NCBI GenBank assembly: GCA_903907855.1
Contig: CAIVPT010000048.1
Location: forward strand, 1-35,701
Origin: an uncultured Synechococcaceae cyanobacterium
GTDB taxonomy: Bacteria > Cyanobacteriota > Cyanobacteriia > PCC-6307 > Cyanobiaceae
Length of the DNA stretch: 35,701 nt
Direction: 5' to 3'
Shown here: positions 17,890 through 26,624 of the stretch, one piece after another
Numbering within the stretch: the first letter of the stretch is position 1
How the letters are laid out: the number at the start of each line of letters is the position of its first letter
Notes under the pieces: model-generated
What the model was told of the DNA's origin: nothing
The model's input: the letters and a program-made list of their open reading frames with translations, nothing else
Databases searched by the model: none
Translations under genes and position numbers: made by a program

Positions 17890-19879
17890 GGCCCCCTCCC
17901 CCCGGCTGGGGCTGCCCTTCCAGTGGACGCTGCTCGCCTGGGCGTTTCTGGTGGGCGCCCTCACGGGCCTGGCGGTGGTGGGCTTCCACGAACTGCTGGG
18001 GTTCATCAACACCTTTCTCTACGGCCCCTTCATCGAGTGGTTGCTGGCGGTGGGTCGCTCCCCCCTCAGCCCACCGCCCCTGCCGGACCTCCCCCCGCCG
18101 CCCAGCTTTTCGGCTCCCGGTGTTCCCCCCCTGAAGGCCCTGCTGCAGCTGGGTCTCGGTGGCATGGGCCTGCTGCCTGTCCCGCCGGCGCCGCCGGAGC
18201 CAGCGCAGATTGCCCTGCCCTCCACCTTCGACTGGCTGGAGCTTTGGCCGGTGGTGGTGGTGCCCACCCTCGGTGGGTTGTTCGTGGGGCTGCTGCGCTG
18301 GCTTGGCGGTGAGCTGGGGCCTGGCCTGCCCAGCCTGATGGCGATGGCTGAGGGGGTTCTTCCGGACAAGCCGCGCCTCCCCCTGCTGCGGCTCGTCGCC
18401 GCCTCCTTCAGCCTCGGCAGCGGCGCCTCCCTCGGTCCGGAGGGGCCGAGTGTGGAAAGCGGCGGCAACATCGGCCTCTGGTTGGCTGTGCGGGCCGGCC
18501 TGCCGGCGGAAGCCCAGAAATCCCTGGTGGCAGCAGGCGTGGCGGCGGGCTTGGCGGCCGGCTTCAAGGCGCCGATCGCCGGGGTGATCTTTGCCTTCGA
18601 GGGCAGCTTCAGCTCGATTGCGGTGCGGCCCAGCCTGCGGGCCGTGCTCGTGGCTGCCGTGGCCTCCACCCTGGTCACCGAGATCGGCCTCGGGGATGCC
18701 CCGATCCTGCGCCTGCCCGATTACGAGGTGCGCTACCTGTTTGAGCTGCCCCTGTACCTGGTGCTTGGGCTGCTGGCGAGCCTGATGTCGTTGCTGTTGG
18801 TGCGGCTGCTGGCGATCGGGCGAAGCGAGCGGCTGCAGCGGCTGTTGCTGCGGTTGCCGCCGGGGGTGCCCACCGCCCTGGGGGGCGCGGGGGTGGGCCT
18901 GATGGCGCTGGCCTTCCCCCAGGTTCTTGGCGTCGGCTACGAAACGATCGAAGCCCTGTTGGGGAGCGATGGGGGCATCCCTTTGGTGACGCTGTTGGCG
19001 CTCCTGGGGGTGAAGCTGCTGGCCACCACCTGGAGCAACGCCAGCGGCTTCGTGGGTGGCGGCTTCGCCCCCGCCCTGGTGCTGGGGGCGGTTCTCGGCA
19101 ATGCCTATGGCCAGCTCCTCGGGGAGAGTGGTCTGCACCTGCCGGTGGCCGAGCCGCCGGCCTACGCGATGGTGGGCATGGCGGCGGTGCTGGCGGGCAG
19201 CGCCCGGGCCCCGATGACGGCCCTGCTGCTGATGTTTGAGCTCACGCGCGACATCCGCATCGTGCTGCCCCTGATGGCGGCGGCCGGCCTGAGCGCCGTG
19301 CTGGTGGAGCGCTGGCAGGGGTTCGTGGATCCGGGCCTGCTGGGCCCCGACCCGTTGGAGGAACAACGCCGGGCCGAACTGGCGGCCCTGTCGGTTGCCG
19401 ATGCCCTCGAACCCGAGGCCCCCCTGGTGCTCCCCGCCAGGATGGCGGCGGCCGAGGCGCTCGCCGACCTGATCGCCGCCCACGGCCACTCCCTGGTGGT
19501 GAGCGAAGGGGCGGATGTGGTCGCGCTGGTGACCTTGGCGGATCTGCAGGGCTCCCTGTCCGCCGCCGGTGATGCCGCCGCCGAGCTACGCCTGATCGAC
19601 TGCCGCCGCAGTGATCTGGTGTGGCTGCCGCTCTCGTCGCGGCTGGATCGGCTTGAGGACCAGATCAAGGCCCGTGGCCACCGCCAGGTGCCGGTGTTCG
19701 ACGTGCCCGATGGGAACCTGGGCTATTTGCCGGAGGGGCCACCGCCTGCTGGATTGCCGGTGGCAAGGCTGAGGGGCCTGGCGAGCCGCGATGGACTGGC
19801 CCGAGCCCTGGCCCGCCGTTTTCAATCCGCCGGGCGAACCGACTGGCCGATCAGCGCTTCAGCTACCGGATCGGCCTGA
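17864..19879 (+). CDS. ClC-family chloride channel/transporter with C-terminal CBS-like region
   Basis: An approximately 671-residue membrane protein of the ClC family, moving Cl- as a channel or Cl-/H+ antiporter. The selectivity segments are clear: [13 protein letters not shown] with the gating glutamate (E193 counted from TTG 17864), the [13 protein letters not shown] helix, and [15 protein letters not shown] Pro-rich insert of about 55 residues (65-120) separates the first two helices. A soluble C-terminal region from about residue 500 resembles a CBS pair ([23 protein letters not shown]). The start is uncertain: TTG 17864 overlaps hemC by 26 bases, while an ATG at 17777 lies deep inside hemC. 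The residue after the conserved inner glutamate is Gly where antiporters usually have the proton glutamate. Confidence 0.88.
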   Translation: MPPSGPRSEAPSPRLGLPFQWTLLAWAFLVGALTGLAVVGFHELLGFINTFLYGPFIEWLLAVGRSPLSPPPLPDLPPPPSFSAPGVPPLKALLQLGLGGMGLLPVPPAPPEPAQIALPSTFDWLELWPVVVVPTLGGLFVGLLRWLGGELGPGLPSLMAMAEGVLPDKPRLPLLRLVAASFSLGSGASLGPEGPSVESGGNIGLWLAVRAGLPAEAQKSLVAAGVAAGLAAGFKAPIAGVIFAFEGSFSSIAVRPSLRAVLVAAVASTLVTEIGLGDAPILRLPDYEVRYLFELPLYLVLGLLASLMSLLLVRLLAIGRSERLQRLLLRLPPGVPTALGGAGVGLMALAFPQVLGVGYETIEALLGSDGGIPLVTLLALLGVKLLATTWSNASGFVGGGFAPALVLGAVLGNAYGQLLGESGLHLPVAEPPAYAMVGMAAVLAGSARAPMTALLLMFELTRDIRIVLPLMAAAGLSAVLVERWQGFVDPGLLGPDPLEEQRRAELAALSVADALEPEAPLVLPARMAAAEALADLIAAHGHSLVVSEGADVVALVTLADLQGSLSAAGDAAAELRLIDCRRSDLVWLPLSSRLDRLEDQIKARGHRQVPVFDVPDGNLGYLPEGPPPAGLPVARLRGLASRDGLARALARRFQSAGRTDWPISASATGSA

Positions 19880-20073
19880 GAGAGCAGGCTGAGTATGCGT
19901 TGGAGATCCAGCTCGGAGAGCTCTCCATCGCTGCTCCACTTCAGGGAGGTGCCGTTCAGCTGGTCGGTGCGGGGTGTTGACGAAGACGCTGTTCTGGGGC
20001 TGGAGCCCGGCGTGTGGGTCATCGGGAAGCCGGTGGAGGGGGGCACGGAGCGGCGGCAAGGGGCCGAAGCCAA
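19822..20073 (-). CDS. Possible small or decayed gene, convergent with the ClC gene
   Basis: I do not recognise this. The last 45 residues of this 83-codon frame (LNGTSLKWSSDGELSELDLQ and onward to [11 protein letters not shown]) look like real protein: acidic and leucine-patterned, unlike GC-rich shadow frames. The first 35 residues are Ser/Pro/Thr-rich and poor. A second minus-strand frame (19859-20170) has a plausible N-terminus, MKRQARFNGGKYLGFRTDLL, so one older gene may be split by a frameshift in between. Its 3' end overlaps the ClC stop by 58 bases. The gap 19880-20230 otherwise holds only an inverted repeat at 20148-20170. Confidence 0.22.
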   Translation of the reverse strand: MASAPCRRSVPPSTGFPMTHTPGSSPRTASSSTPRTDQLNGTSLKWSSDGELSELDLQRILSLLSQADPVAEALIGQSVRPAD

Positions 20074-20147
20074 GGAGCTGCTCCAGAGAGTTGGAGCGAC
20101 TCGCTGGCACCAGCAAATCGGTCCTGAACCCTAAGTACTTACCCCCA

Positions 20148-20170
20148 TTGAATCGCGCCTGGCGCTTCAA
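20148..20170. repeat. Imperfect inverted repeat in a non-coding gap
   Basis: TTGAA (20148-20152), two unpaired bases, GCGCC (20155-20159), T, GGCGC (20161-20165), TTCAA (20166-20170). The arms match perfectly apart from the two-base bulge. It sits about 60 bases outside the L,D-transpeptidase stop and upstream of the small minus-strand frame. It could be an operator, a bidirectional terminator or chance. Confidence 0.35.
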
Positions 20171-20230
20171 TCTGCAGAATCTTTTCTGATCAACGGCCGC
20201 CCGTGCAGCAGGGCCGCGAGCGTCGCTGGA

Positions 20231-20866
20231 TCAGCGCCGCACGATCACCGGAGTACCCAACTGCACCTTCTCAAACAGTTGGCGCACATGGGGGGTAAGC
20301 ATGCGCACGCAGCCGTGGGTGACGGCGGCGCGGGAGGTCACGGTCCAGGCCCAGGCGCTCGGGGTTCCGTGGATGCCGAATTGATCCTTATCGGTGGCGT
20401 GGAAGCCGATCCAGCGATCCCCCAGCGGCCCCTGGGCCCCGATGGTGGGATTCACCTTGCCGCTCTTGGTGCTCTGGTACTGCGGATTGACCACCTTGTT
20501 GCGCACCGTGAACGTGCCGGTGGGGGTGGGGGTGCTCGAATCTCCGATGGCCACCGGCCAGCTGCCAAGCACCTTGCCGTCCTCCACCAGGCTGATGGTG
20601 CGGCGCCCCAGCTCCAGCAGGATCTGGCGGTTGCTGGTGACCGCCGCCGTGGCCCCAGGGGAGGACGGCAGCGGAGCCGCGGGCGCCGAGCCAGCGGCGG
20701 GAAGGGCCGGGGCTGTACGGATGGGGGGGGCGGAGGTGGAGATCGCAGGAAGGGGCGGAAGCTCCGCCAGTTCCGCCCCCGTGGCCGCATCGATCGCCAG
20801 CAGGGGCAAACCGAGCGGCAGGAGCAGGCCCGGGATCAGCAGGCCGGTCAAGGGACGACGGGTCAT
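20231..20866 (-). CDS. L,D-transpeptidase (YkuD domain)
   Basis: A 211-residue exported enzyme that cross-links peptidoglycan through meso-diaminopimelate or anchors proteins to it. The first 25-30 residues form a signal peptide (basic MTRRPL, hydrophobic core). A Pro/Ala-rich linker runs to about residue 78. The YkuD catalytic domain (80-211) has IHGT (165-168) and the active-site motif THGCVRM (183-189) with nucleophile Cys186. The TPTPTGTFTV segment is also typical. Length is usual for short cyanobacterial members. The gene ends 57 bases before the ppa stop region on the same strand and is preceded by ppa. Confidence 0.93.
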   Translation of the reverse strand: MTRRPLTGLLIPGLLLPLGLPLLAIDAATGAELAELPPLPAISTSAPPIRTAPALPAAGSAPAAPLPSSPGATAAVTSNRQILLELGRRTISLVEDGKVLGSWPVAIGDSSTPTPTGTFTVRNKVVNPQYQSTKSGKVNPTIGAQGPLGDRWIGFHATDKDQFGIHGTPSAWAWTVTSRAAVTHGCVRMLTPHVRQLFEKVQLGTPVIVRR

Positions 20867-20923
20867 GGTGTTCGCGGGGGTCGCTCGGGGCAGGGTCTTC
20901 GGGGTCGGGGCCGATAGGGCCCC

Positions 20924-21511
20924 TCAGGGGACCAGTTTCGGATCGATCAGAGAGGTATAGCGCGCTTCGCACTCCTTGACGATCTTCACGGCCTCCGTCG
21001 CATCGAAGAAGCCGTTCACCCGGCAGGTGCCGGGTTTCTTGAGGTCCTTGTAGTGCTCCCAGTAGTACTGGGTTTCCGTGAGCCAGTGGTCGCCCAGCTG
21101 GGTGTAGCTGGTGATGTGGTCCATCCGCTTGTCATCGGCCAGCACGGCGATCACCTTGTCATCCACCTCGCCACCATCGTCGAATTTCATGATGCCGATG
21201 ATGCGGGCCTCCACCAGGGATCCCGGCACGAGCGGTTCGGTCACCCCCACGATCTCGATATCGAGTGGGTCGCCATCCTCATCCCAGGTGCGGGGAATGC
21301 AGCCATAGGCGAAGGGATAGGCCAGGGAGCTGTAGCCGACCCGGTCGAGCTTGAGATGGCCGGTTTCGGTGATCAGCTCGTACTTGTTGATTGTGTTGGA
21401 ATTGAGCTCCACAATCGCGTTCAGGCGCAGCTCCGCTTCCTCGGCGAAGGCCGGCAGCACGTGCAGGAGGTTGAGCATCGTGCGGCTCGGGGCGTGGTCG
21501 ATGTTCGCCAT
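20924..21511 (-). CDS. ppa: Inorganic pyrophosphatase (family I)
   Basis: Hydrolyses pyrophosphate released by biosynthetic reactions and so pulls them forward; cytoplasmic and Mg-dependent. The 195-residue protein has the N-terminal IVELNSNTINKYEL, the acidic metal-binding core (DEDGDPLDIEIV, DDKVIAVLADD) and the downstream FFDATEAVKIV segment. Length is somewhat above the bacterial 170-180 owing to a 20-residue N-terminal extension, as in other cyanobacteria. ATG 21511 begins it. The M32 carboxypeptidase gene is 24 bases upstream in the direction of transcription, so the two are probably co-transcribed. Confidence 0.96.
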   Translation of the reverse strand: MANIDHAPSRTMLNLLHVLPAFAEEAELRLNAIVELNSNTINKYELITETGHLKLDRVGYSSLAYPFAYGCIPRTWDEDGDPLDIEIVGVTEPLVPGSLVEARIIGIMKFDDGGEVDDKVIAVLADDKRMDHITSYTQLGDHWLTETQYYWEHYKDLKKPGTCRVNGFFDATEAVKIVKECEARYTSLIDPKLVP

Positions 21512-21535
21512 GGGAAGGGGAAAAGCCGCGGCATC

Positions 21536-23098
21536 CTACGGGGTCTTGCCGGCCGCTCCGATCGCCTCCGCCAGCTTGCGCTCCAGGTGGTCGAGGAAGG
21601 GGCGGGCCTCCAGGGGCCGGCCGCTCAACTGTTCCACCAGCTCCGCGCCATTCACCGAGCGGCCCAGGGGCCACACATGCCGCCCCAGCCACTCCCCCAA
21701 CCGCAGGGTGTCGCCGTTGGCGATCACGGCCTCGATCGCACCCAGCTCGCTCTCCATCGTTTCCGCCAGCTGGGCACTGATCAGGTGACCCAGGGCGTAG
21801 GAGGGAAAGTAGCCAAACAGGCCCTCGGCCCAGTGGATGTCCTGCAGGCATCCCTCGCGGTCGCTGGCGGGCACCACCCCCAGCAGCTCCCCCATCCGCT
21901 CCCGCCACCGCTGCGGCAGCTCCGCCACCGGCATCTCCTGCTCGATCAAGGCCAGCTCCAGCTCAAAGCGCAGCACGATGTGCAGGCAGTAGCTGAGCTC
22001 TCCGGCCTCCACCCGGGTGGTTCCCGGCCGCAGGGGGTTGAGGGAGCGCCAGAAGCCGTCGGCATCGCCCCAGGGATCGCGGCCCAGGCCCTGGACGAAG
22101 CGCGGATGCCAGTGGGCGGCGAAGGCCCGGCTGCGCGCCACCCGGCATTCCCAGAACAGCGACTGGGATTCATGCACCCCCATCGAGGTGGCCTCCCCCA
22201 GGGGCCAGGGGAAGTAGTGCTCGTCCCCGCGCGGTAACCCCTGTTCGTAGAGGGAGTGCCCCCATTCGTGGGCGGTGGCGAGGAAGGCGGCCAACGGTTG
22301 ATCCGGCACCACGCGGGTGGTGATGCGGAAATCCCGTGGTCCCACAGTGCAGGAGAAGGGATGGGCGGAGCGGGCCCGCAGGCAGCGGGAGGGGTCGTAG
22401 CCCCAGGTCGCCAGCAACGCGGCGCAGAGGGAATCCTGCAGGGCCTCCGGCAGGTCGGGGGCGGCGCCCTCCGGCGGATCGGCGGCCCGCAGCCGCTCCA
22501 GCAGCACGGGGATCTCGGTCGCCAGCGGCGCGAACAGGGCCTGCAGGCGGGCGGTGCTGATGTCCGGTTCGAAGGTCTGGGCGAGGATTTCCCAGGGGCT
22601 GCGCGCCACCGGTTCGGCGTCGGCCAGCTGGGCCGCCTGCGCCCGCCGCAGCCGGATCATCTCGGTCAAGGCCGGAGCAAACGCCGCGAAGTCGTCGCGG
22701 CGCTTCGCCTCCTGCCACACCGCGTTGCCCCGCGACTGGGCGGCGGCGATCTGGCCCACCAGATCCGGATCGAGCCGCCGTTGCCGCTCCAGTTCCAGCC
22801 GCAGCAGGGCCAGGTTGCGGCGCAGGGCCGTTGGCGCCGCCGCGTCGCCGCGGGCCTGCGCCCCCTCCACCTCCATTTCCGCCGCCGCCAGCAGGTCGGC
22901 GTAGGAGGCGCTGCTCTGGCGTTCGTGCAACTGGCGGGCCAGCAGGGCCAGCTGTTCGCCCCGCCAGGCTGCACCGGCCGGAGGCATCACGGTGTTCTGG
23001 TCGAAGTAGAGGGCGCTGCTGATCGAGCCCAGCAGCCGGGTCTGGTGCAGATGCTCTTGAAGCTGCCGCACGGGATGGGGGAGGGCCGGGGCTGCCAT
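21536..23098 (-). CDS. M32 metallocarboxypeptidase (Taq type)
   Basis: A 520-residue thermostable-carboxypeptidase-Taq family enzyme that removes C-terminal residues from peptides. The catalytic metal motif HEWGH (277-281), the third ligand segment GVHESQSLFWE (307-317) and DFRITTR (256-262) are complete. The N-terminal part, LLGSISSALYFDQNTVMPP, matches the family start, so ATG 23098 is chosen. Its reading frame continues upstream without any stop into an AraC-type gene, to a GTG at 24247, giving a 903-codon open frame. I believe this is a by-product of a deletion in the AraC gene, not a true fusion. ppa follows 24 bases downstream. Confidence 0.93.
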   Translation of the reverse strand: MAAPALPHPVRQLQEHLHQTRLLGSISSALYFDQNTVMPPAGAAWRGEQLALLARQLHERQSSASYADLLAAAEMEVEGAQARGDAAAPTALRRNLALLRLELERQRRLDPDLVGQIAAAQSRGNAVWQEAKRRDDFAAFAPALTEMIRLRRAQAAQLADAEPVARSPWEILAQTFEPDISTARLQALFAPLATEIPVLLERLRAADPPEGAAPDLPEALQDSLCAALLATWGYDPSRCLRARSAHPFSCTVGPRDFRITTRVVPDQPLAAFLATAHEWGHSLYEQGLPRGDEHYFPWPLGEATSMGVHESQSLFWECRVARSRAFAAHWHPRFVQGLGRDPWGDADGFWRSLNPLRPGTTRVEAGELSYCLHIVLRFELELALIEQEMPVAELPQRWRERMGELLGVVPASDREGCLQDIHWAEGLFGYFPSYALGHLISAQLAETMESELGAIEAVIANGDTLRLGEWLGRHVWPLGRSVNGAELVEQLSGRPLEARPFLDHLERKLAEAIGAAGKTP

Positions 23099-23178
23099 CG
23101 GAGGGGGTGAACAGTGGCCCCCAGCATGGGCTAGGGGGGCGTATGGGCGTTGGCTGTATGGGCTCACCCCGGTTGCGC

Positions 23179-24247
23179 TCACCCTGCGTTGGCGCCTGCC
23201 CCGTTGGCCGCTCGCCGCGCCAGCAGCGTGGAAGGAGCCACAGCTGTAGGCGATGTCGCTCACCGTGCTGCCGGGCGGGGCCTGCTCCAGGCGGCGCCGG
23301 GCGAGCCACAGTCGCTGGCGCCGCAGGTACTGCATCGGACCACAGCCGAAGCGGGCCCGGAAGGCGTATTGAAGGCTGCGGCGCGAGTAGTGGGAGCGCT
23401 CCTCCAGGTCCGTGAGGCTGATCGATTCGTGGCAGTGGGCGTGCATCCAGTCGAGCAGCGAATCCAGCTGGCTGGTGCTGTGGTGCGGATCGGGGTCCCG
23501 GGGCTCGTGCAGCAGGGCTGGGGTGAGCAGTTCGACAATCAGACGCAGCAGCAGGTCATCGAGGCGCAGGGCCTCCGGCGGTTCGCCGTGGCGGCGAATC
23601 ACCCCGTGCAGAAACGCCAGCAGGCGGTAGAGCCGCTCGAACGGTGCTGTGTTGGCCCCCGCGCCGATCTCTCGCACCAGCGGCGTGCTCGCCACCCCCA
23701 GCCACCGTTCCGGCGGGCCCGCCGGTCCCCCCATCGTGCGGCCCACCGCCTGAATGTGCCCAGGATCCACCCGGATCGTCAGTCCCCCCAGCACGTCGTT
23801 GAAGGTGCGCCAGGGGCCGGGCGGCACCAGCAGCAGCGTGTGGCCGGTGAGATTGGAGAGGCTGCGCCGGCTGATGCGGAACTCACCCCGACCGCGATAG
23901 GGCACCACCACGGTGGCCCGCCGGCAGCCCTCCACCTCCCCCTGCAGCCCTGATCCCCACAGCGCCACGAGCTCCAGCGGCCCCAGCTGCAGGGCTCCGC
24001 CGTAGCAGAGAAACGGGGCCGAAGGGGAAGGCCGCCGCACCGGATCGCAGCTGCGCACCGGCATCAGCTGTCCCAGCTGCTCGGCCAGCTCCACCGGATC
24101 GCGGAACACCAGCGAGCGGCCGGGGAGTCCGAGCAACGGCATGGCCGGATCACGCAGGCAGTTAACGCCCCAGTGCGGCGGGAGGGTGAGCATCAGAGCC
24201 GGATGGTCGACGTGGTGCTGCGAAGCCGACCCAAAGTACCGATGCAC
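23179..24247 (-). pseudogene. AraC-family regulator with deleted second helix-turn-helix
   Basis: An AraC/XylS-type transcription factor. The sensor-like N-terminal half is intact-looking. The first DNA-binding helix-turn-helix region is present (SLTDLEERSHYSRRSLQYAF, then FGCGPMQYLRRQRLWLARRR). The second breaks off after VSDIAYSCG. In a shifted frame just downstream (about 23245 to 23179) I read VAPSTLLARR followed by a TGA at 23181-23179, which matches how such proteins end. The simplest reading is loss of roughly 16 residues plus a frameshift. In the current frame no stop occurs and the frame enters the M32 gene. The start is GTG 24247 or ATG 24193. The gene is divergent from the cation ATPase and shares an upstream region with a triple 11-base repeat. 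Confidence 0.7.
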
Positions 24248-24272
24248 TTCGCCGAGATGCCGATCCAGTCCG

Positions 24273-24305
24273 CCCGCTAGAGACCCGCTAGAGACCCGCT
24301 AGAGA
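24273..24305 (+). repeat. Perfect triple 11-base direct repeat between divergent genes
   Basis: CCCGCTAGAGA occurs three times without a break or mismatch (24273-24283, 24284-24294, 24295-24305). It lies between the AraC-type gene and the P-type ATPase, 20 bases before the ATPase ATG. The 11-base period is about one DNA turn, as for iterated operator sites. Each copy carries TAG, and because 11 is not a multiple of 3 the three TAGs close all three forward frames. Confidence 0.9.
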
Positions 24306-24325
24306 AGGGTCTGGCGGGAGGCCCG

Positions 24326-26620
24326 ATGGCGCTGCTGGAGCCCACCAACCTGCTGCTCCTTGCCTGTGCCCTCCTCTATGGGCTGATCGGCGAGCTGGGC
24401 GAAGCGGCGATCCTGCTTGTGTTTGTGCTGGCGATTGCGGCCCTCGATGGCTGGCAGCAGCAGCGCAGTCGCCGCGCGCTCGCCGAGCTGGCGCGGCTTT
24501 CGGCCCCCCGTGCCCGCGTCTGGCGGGGGGGGCAGGTGGTGGAGCTGCCCCCCGAGGCGCTGGTGCCGGGGGACCGCCTGCGGCTGGAGGAGGGCGATCG
24601 GGTGCCGGCCGATGCCCGGCTGGAGGAGGGGGTGGGCCTCTGGCTGGATGAATCGCTGCTCAGTGGCGAATCCCTACCGGTGCTGCGCCAGGAGCCCGGC
24701 GAGCCGATCCTCTCCGGTTCCCTCGTGGCCGCGGGCCGGGGATCGGCGGTGGTGGTGGCCGTGGGGGAAGCCACCGAGCTCGGCCGGCTGGGGCGCAGCC
24801 TGGCGACGGTGACGGCCCCGCCCACCCGCCTGCAGCGGCGCACCCGACGCCTCACCGCCCGGCTCACCGTGGTCGCCGTGGCGCTCTGCGTGGGGCTGGG
24901 TGTGCTGCAGGTGCTGCGGGGCGGCGATGGCACATCGGCGCTGCTGGCCTCCCTCGCCCTGGCGCTGGCGGTGCTGCCTAACGAGATTCCGGTGGTGTTG
25001 GCCCTGTTTCTGGCCCTGGGCGCCCTGCGGCTGGCGCGCCTCGGCGTTCTGGCCCGCTGGCCTGCGGCGGTGGAGAGCCTCGGCAGCGCCACCGTGCTGG
25101 CGGTGGACAAGACCGGCACCCTCACCGAGAACCGGATGGCGGTGGCCCAGCTTTGGCGCTGGCGGGATGGGGCGCTGTGGCGCGCTGGCCAGCCGCTGGA
25201 GGAGCCGTGGCATCGGCTGCTGGAGCTTGCCCTGCTGGCCAGCCGGCCCGATCCCGTCGATGCGATGGAGGTGGCGATCCAGCGGTGCGCCGCTGAGCAG
25301 CTGGGCGAGGCTGACCACCGCCATCCCGACTGGCCGCTGGCGCACGAGTACCCCCTGAGCCCCGATCTGCTGGTGTTCTCGCGGCTGTGGAGCGATGGTG
25401 CCGGTCGCTGGCGCCTGGCGACCAAGGGGGCGCCCGAGGCGATCGCCGACCTCTGCCACCTTGCCGCTGGACCACGCCAGGAGCTGCTCGCCGCCGCCAC
25501 CGCCCTGGCGGCCGAGGGGCTGCGGGTGCTGGCGGTGGCCACCGGCCTGGAGGGGGCGCCCCTGCACGGCCAGCGGCTGCCGCCAACGCAGCCACCCACC
25601 AGTGTTCACGACTTTTCCTTCGCGCCGGTGGGTCTGGTGGGCCTGGCGGATCCGCTGCGGCCGGAGGTGCCGGCCGCCATCGCGCGGGCCCGGGCGGCTG
25701 GCCTGCGGGTGCTGATGATCACGGGAGACGGTCCGGTCACCGCCAGCGCCATCGCCGAGCAGGTGGGCCTGGGGGGCGGGCCGGTACTCATCGGCCCAGA
25801 GCTGGAGGCGCTATCCGACGCCGACCTGGAGCAGCGCCTGGCCGTCACTTCAGTATTTGCACGGGTGCGGCCTGAGCAGAAGCTGCGGCTCGTGCGGTCG
25901 CTGCAGGCCGGCGGCGCCGTGGTGGCGATGACCGGCGACGGCGTCAACGATGCCCCTGCCCTGCGGGCCGCCGATATCGGCGTGGCCATGGGCGCCCGCG
26001 GCACCGCCGTGGCCCGGGAGGCGGCCGATCTTGTGCTCCTGCACGACTCCTTCGCCGCCCTGGTGGAGGCGGTGGCCATGGGGCGGCGCATCGAGGGGAA
26101 TCTGCAGCGGGCCCTCGGCTACACCCTGGCGATCCACCTGCCGATTGTGGTCCTGAGTTTGCTGCCGCTGCTGCAACCCCACCAGCCCCTGATCCTGCTG
26201 CCGGTGCACATCGCTCTGCTGCATCTGGTGATCGACCCGGCTTGCACGGTGGTCTTTGAGGCCCTGCCGGCCCGGCCGGAACAGATGCGGCAACCGCCCC
26301 GCCCGCCCGCTGCGCCGCTGTTGAACCCCGGAACCTGGCGGCGGGCCCTGCTCCAGGGCGGTGTGCTCAGCCTGGCGGCCCTGGCCGTGGCGCTCTGGCC
26401 TTCCCTGGCGGAGGACGTCCGCCGTTCCCTGGCCTTTGCCCTGCTGCTCCTGGCGGGAGGGGGGCTGGTGGCCTGGAACGGGGATCGTCGCGACCGCCTC
26501 ACGCGCCTGGCCATTCCCCTGAGCGTTCTGCTCTGGCTGGGGCTGATGGCCGTTCCGCCCGTGCGGGAGCTGCTGCGGCTGGCTCCCCTGCCGGTGTTCT
26601 TCGGCGACGGGCAATACTGA
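24326..26620 (+). CDS. P-type cation-transporting ATPase, short N-terminus
   Basis: A 764-residue P-type ATPase that pumps a cation using an aspartyl-phosphate. The SGES loop lies near residue 114, the phosphorylation motif DKTGTLTE starts at Asp261, KGAPE marks the nucleotide domain, and TGDGVNDAPAL the hinge. The membrane-4 motif is PNEIPVV (218-224) where related enzymes of this group have PEEFP or similar, and the late helix HIALLHLVIDPACTVVFE is typical of that group. The protein starts directly at the first membrane helix; the usual 40-60 residue cytoplasmic N-terminus is absent, and a TAG at 24278 blocks extension. Substrate is unclear: Ca2+, Mn2+ or another divalent ion. A response regulator gene follows after four bases. 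Confidence 0.85.
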   Translation: MALLEPTNLLLLACALLYGLIGELGEAAILLVFVLAIAALDGWQQQRSRRALAELARLSAPRARVWRGGQVVELPPEALVPGDRLRLEEGDRVPADARLEEGVGLWLDESLLSGESLPVLRQEPGEPILSGSLVAAGRGSAVVVAVGEATELGRLGRSLATVTAPPTRLQRRTRRLTARLTVVAVALCVGLGVLQVLRGGDGTSALLASLALALAVLPNEIPVVLALFLALGALRLARLGVLARWPAAVESLGSATVLAVDKTGTLTENRMAVAQLWRWRDGALWRAGQPLEEPWHRLLELALLASRPDPVDAMEVAIQRCAAEQLGEADHRHPDWPLAHEYPLSPDLLVFSRLWSDGAGRWRLATKGAPEAIADLCHLAAGPRQELLAAATALAAEGLRVLAVATGLEGAPLHGQRLPPTQPPTSVHDFSFAPVGLVGLADPLRPEVPAAIARARAAGLRVLMITGDGPVTASAIAEQVGLGGGPVLIGPELEALSDADLEQRLAVTSVFARVRPEQKLRLVRSLQAGGAVVAMTGDGVNDAPALRAADIGVAMGARGTAVAREAADLVLLHDSFAALVEAVAMGRRIEGNLQRALGYTLAIHLPIVVLSLLPLLQPHQPLILLPVHIALLHLVIDPACTVVFEALPARPEQMRQPPRPPAAPLLNPGTWRRALLQGGVLSLAALAVALWPSLAEDVRRSLAFALLLLAGGGLVAWNGDRRDRLTRLAIPLSVLLWLGLMAVPPVRELLRLAPLPVFFGDGQY

Positions 26621-26624
26621 GGCC

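Noticed and set aside
17720-19489. Minus-strand open frame of 589 codons over the ClC gene
   Set aside because: Gln/His/Arg/Gly-rich shadow; the plus strand encodes complete ClC signature segments.
19880-20230. tRNA or CRISPR array in the non-coding gap
   Set aside because: No cloverleaf with TTCRA-type loop and no regularly spaced repeats; only one short palindrome.
21536-24247. A genuine AraC-peptidase fusion protein of 903 residues
   Set aside because: The linking segment has no domain, M32 has its own ATG and normal N-terminus, and a vestigial AraC C-terminus with stop lies in another frame. Listed as two features instead.
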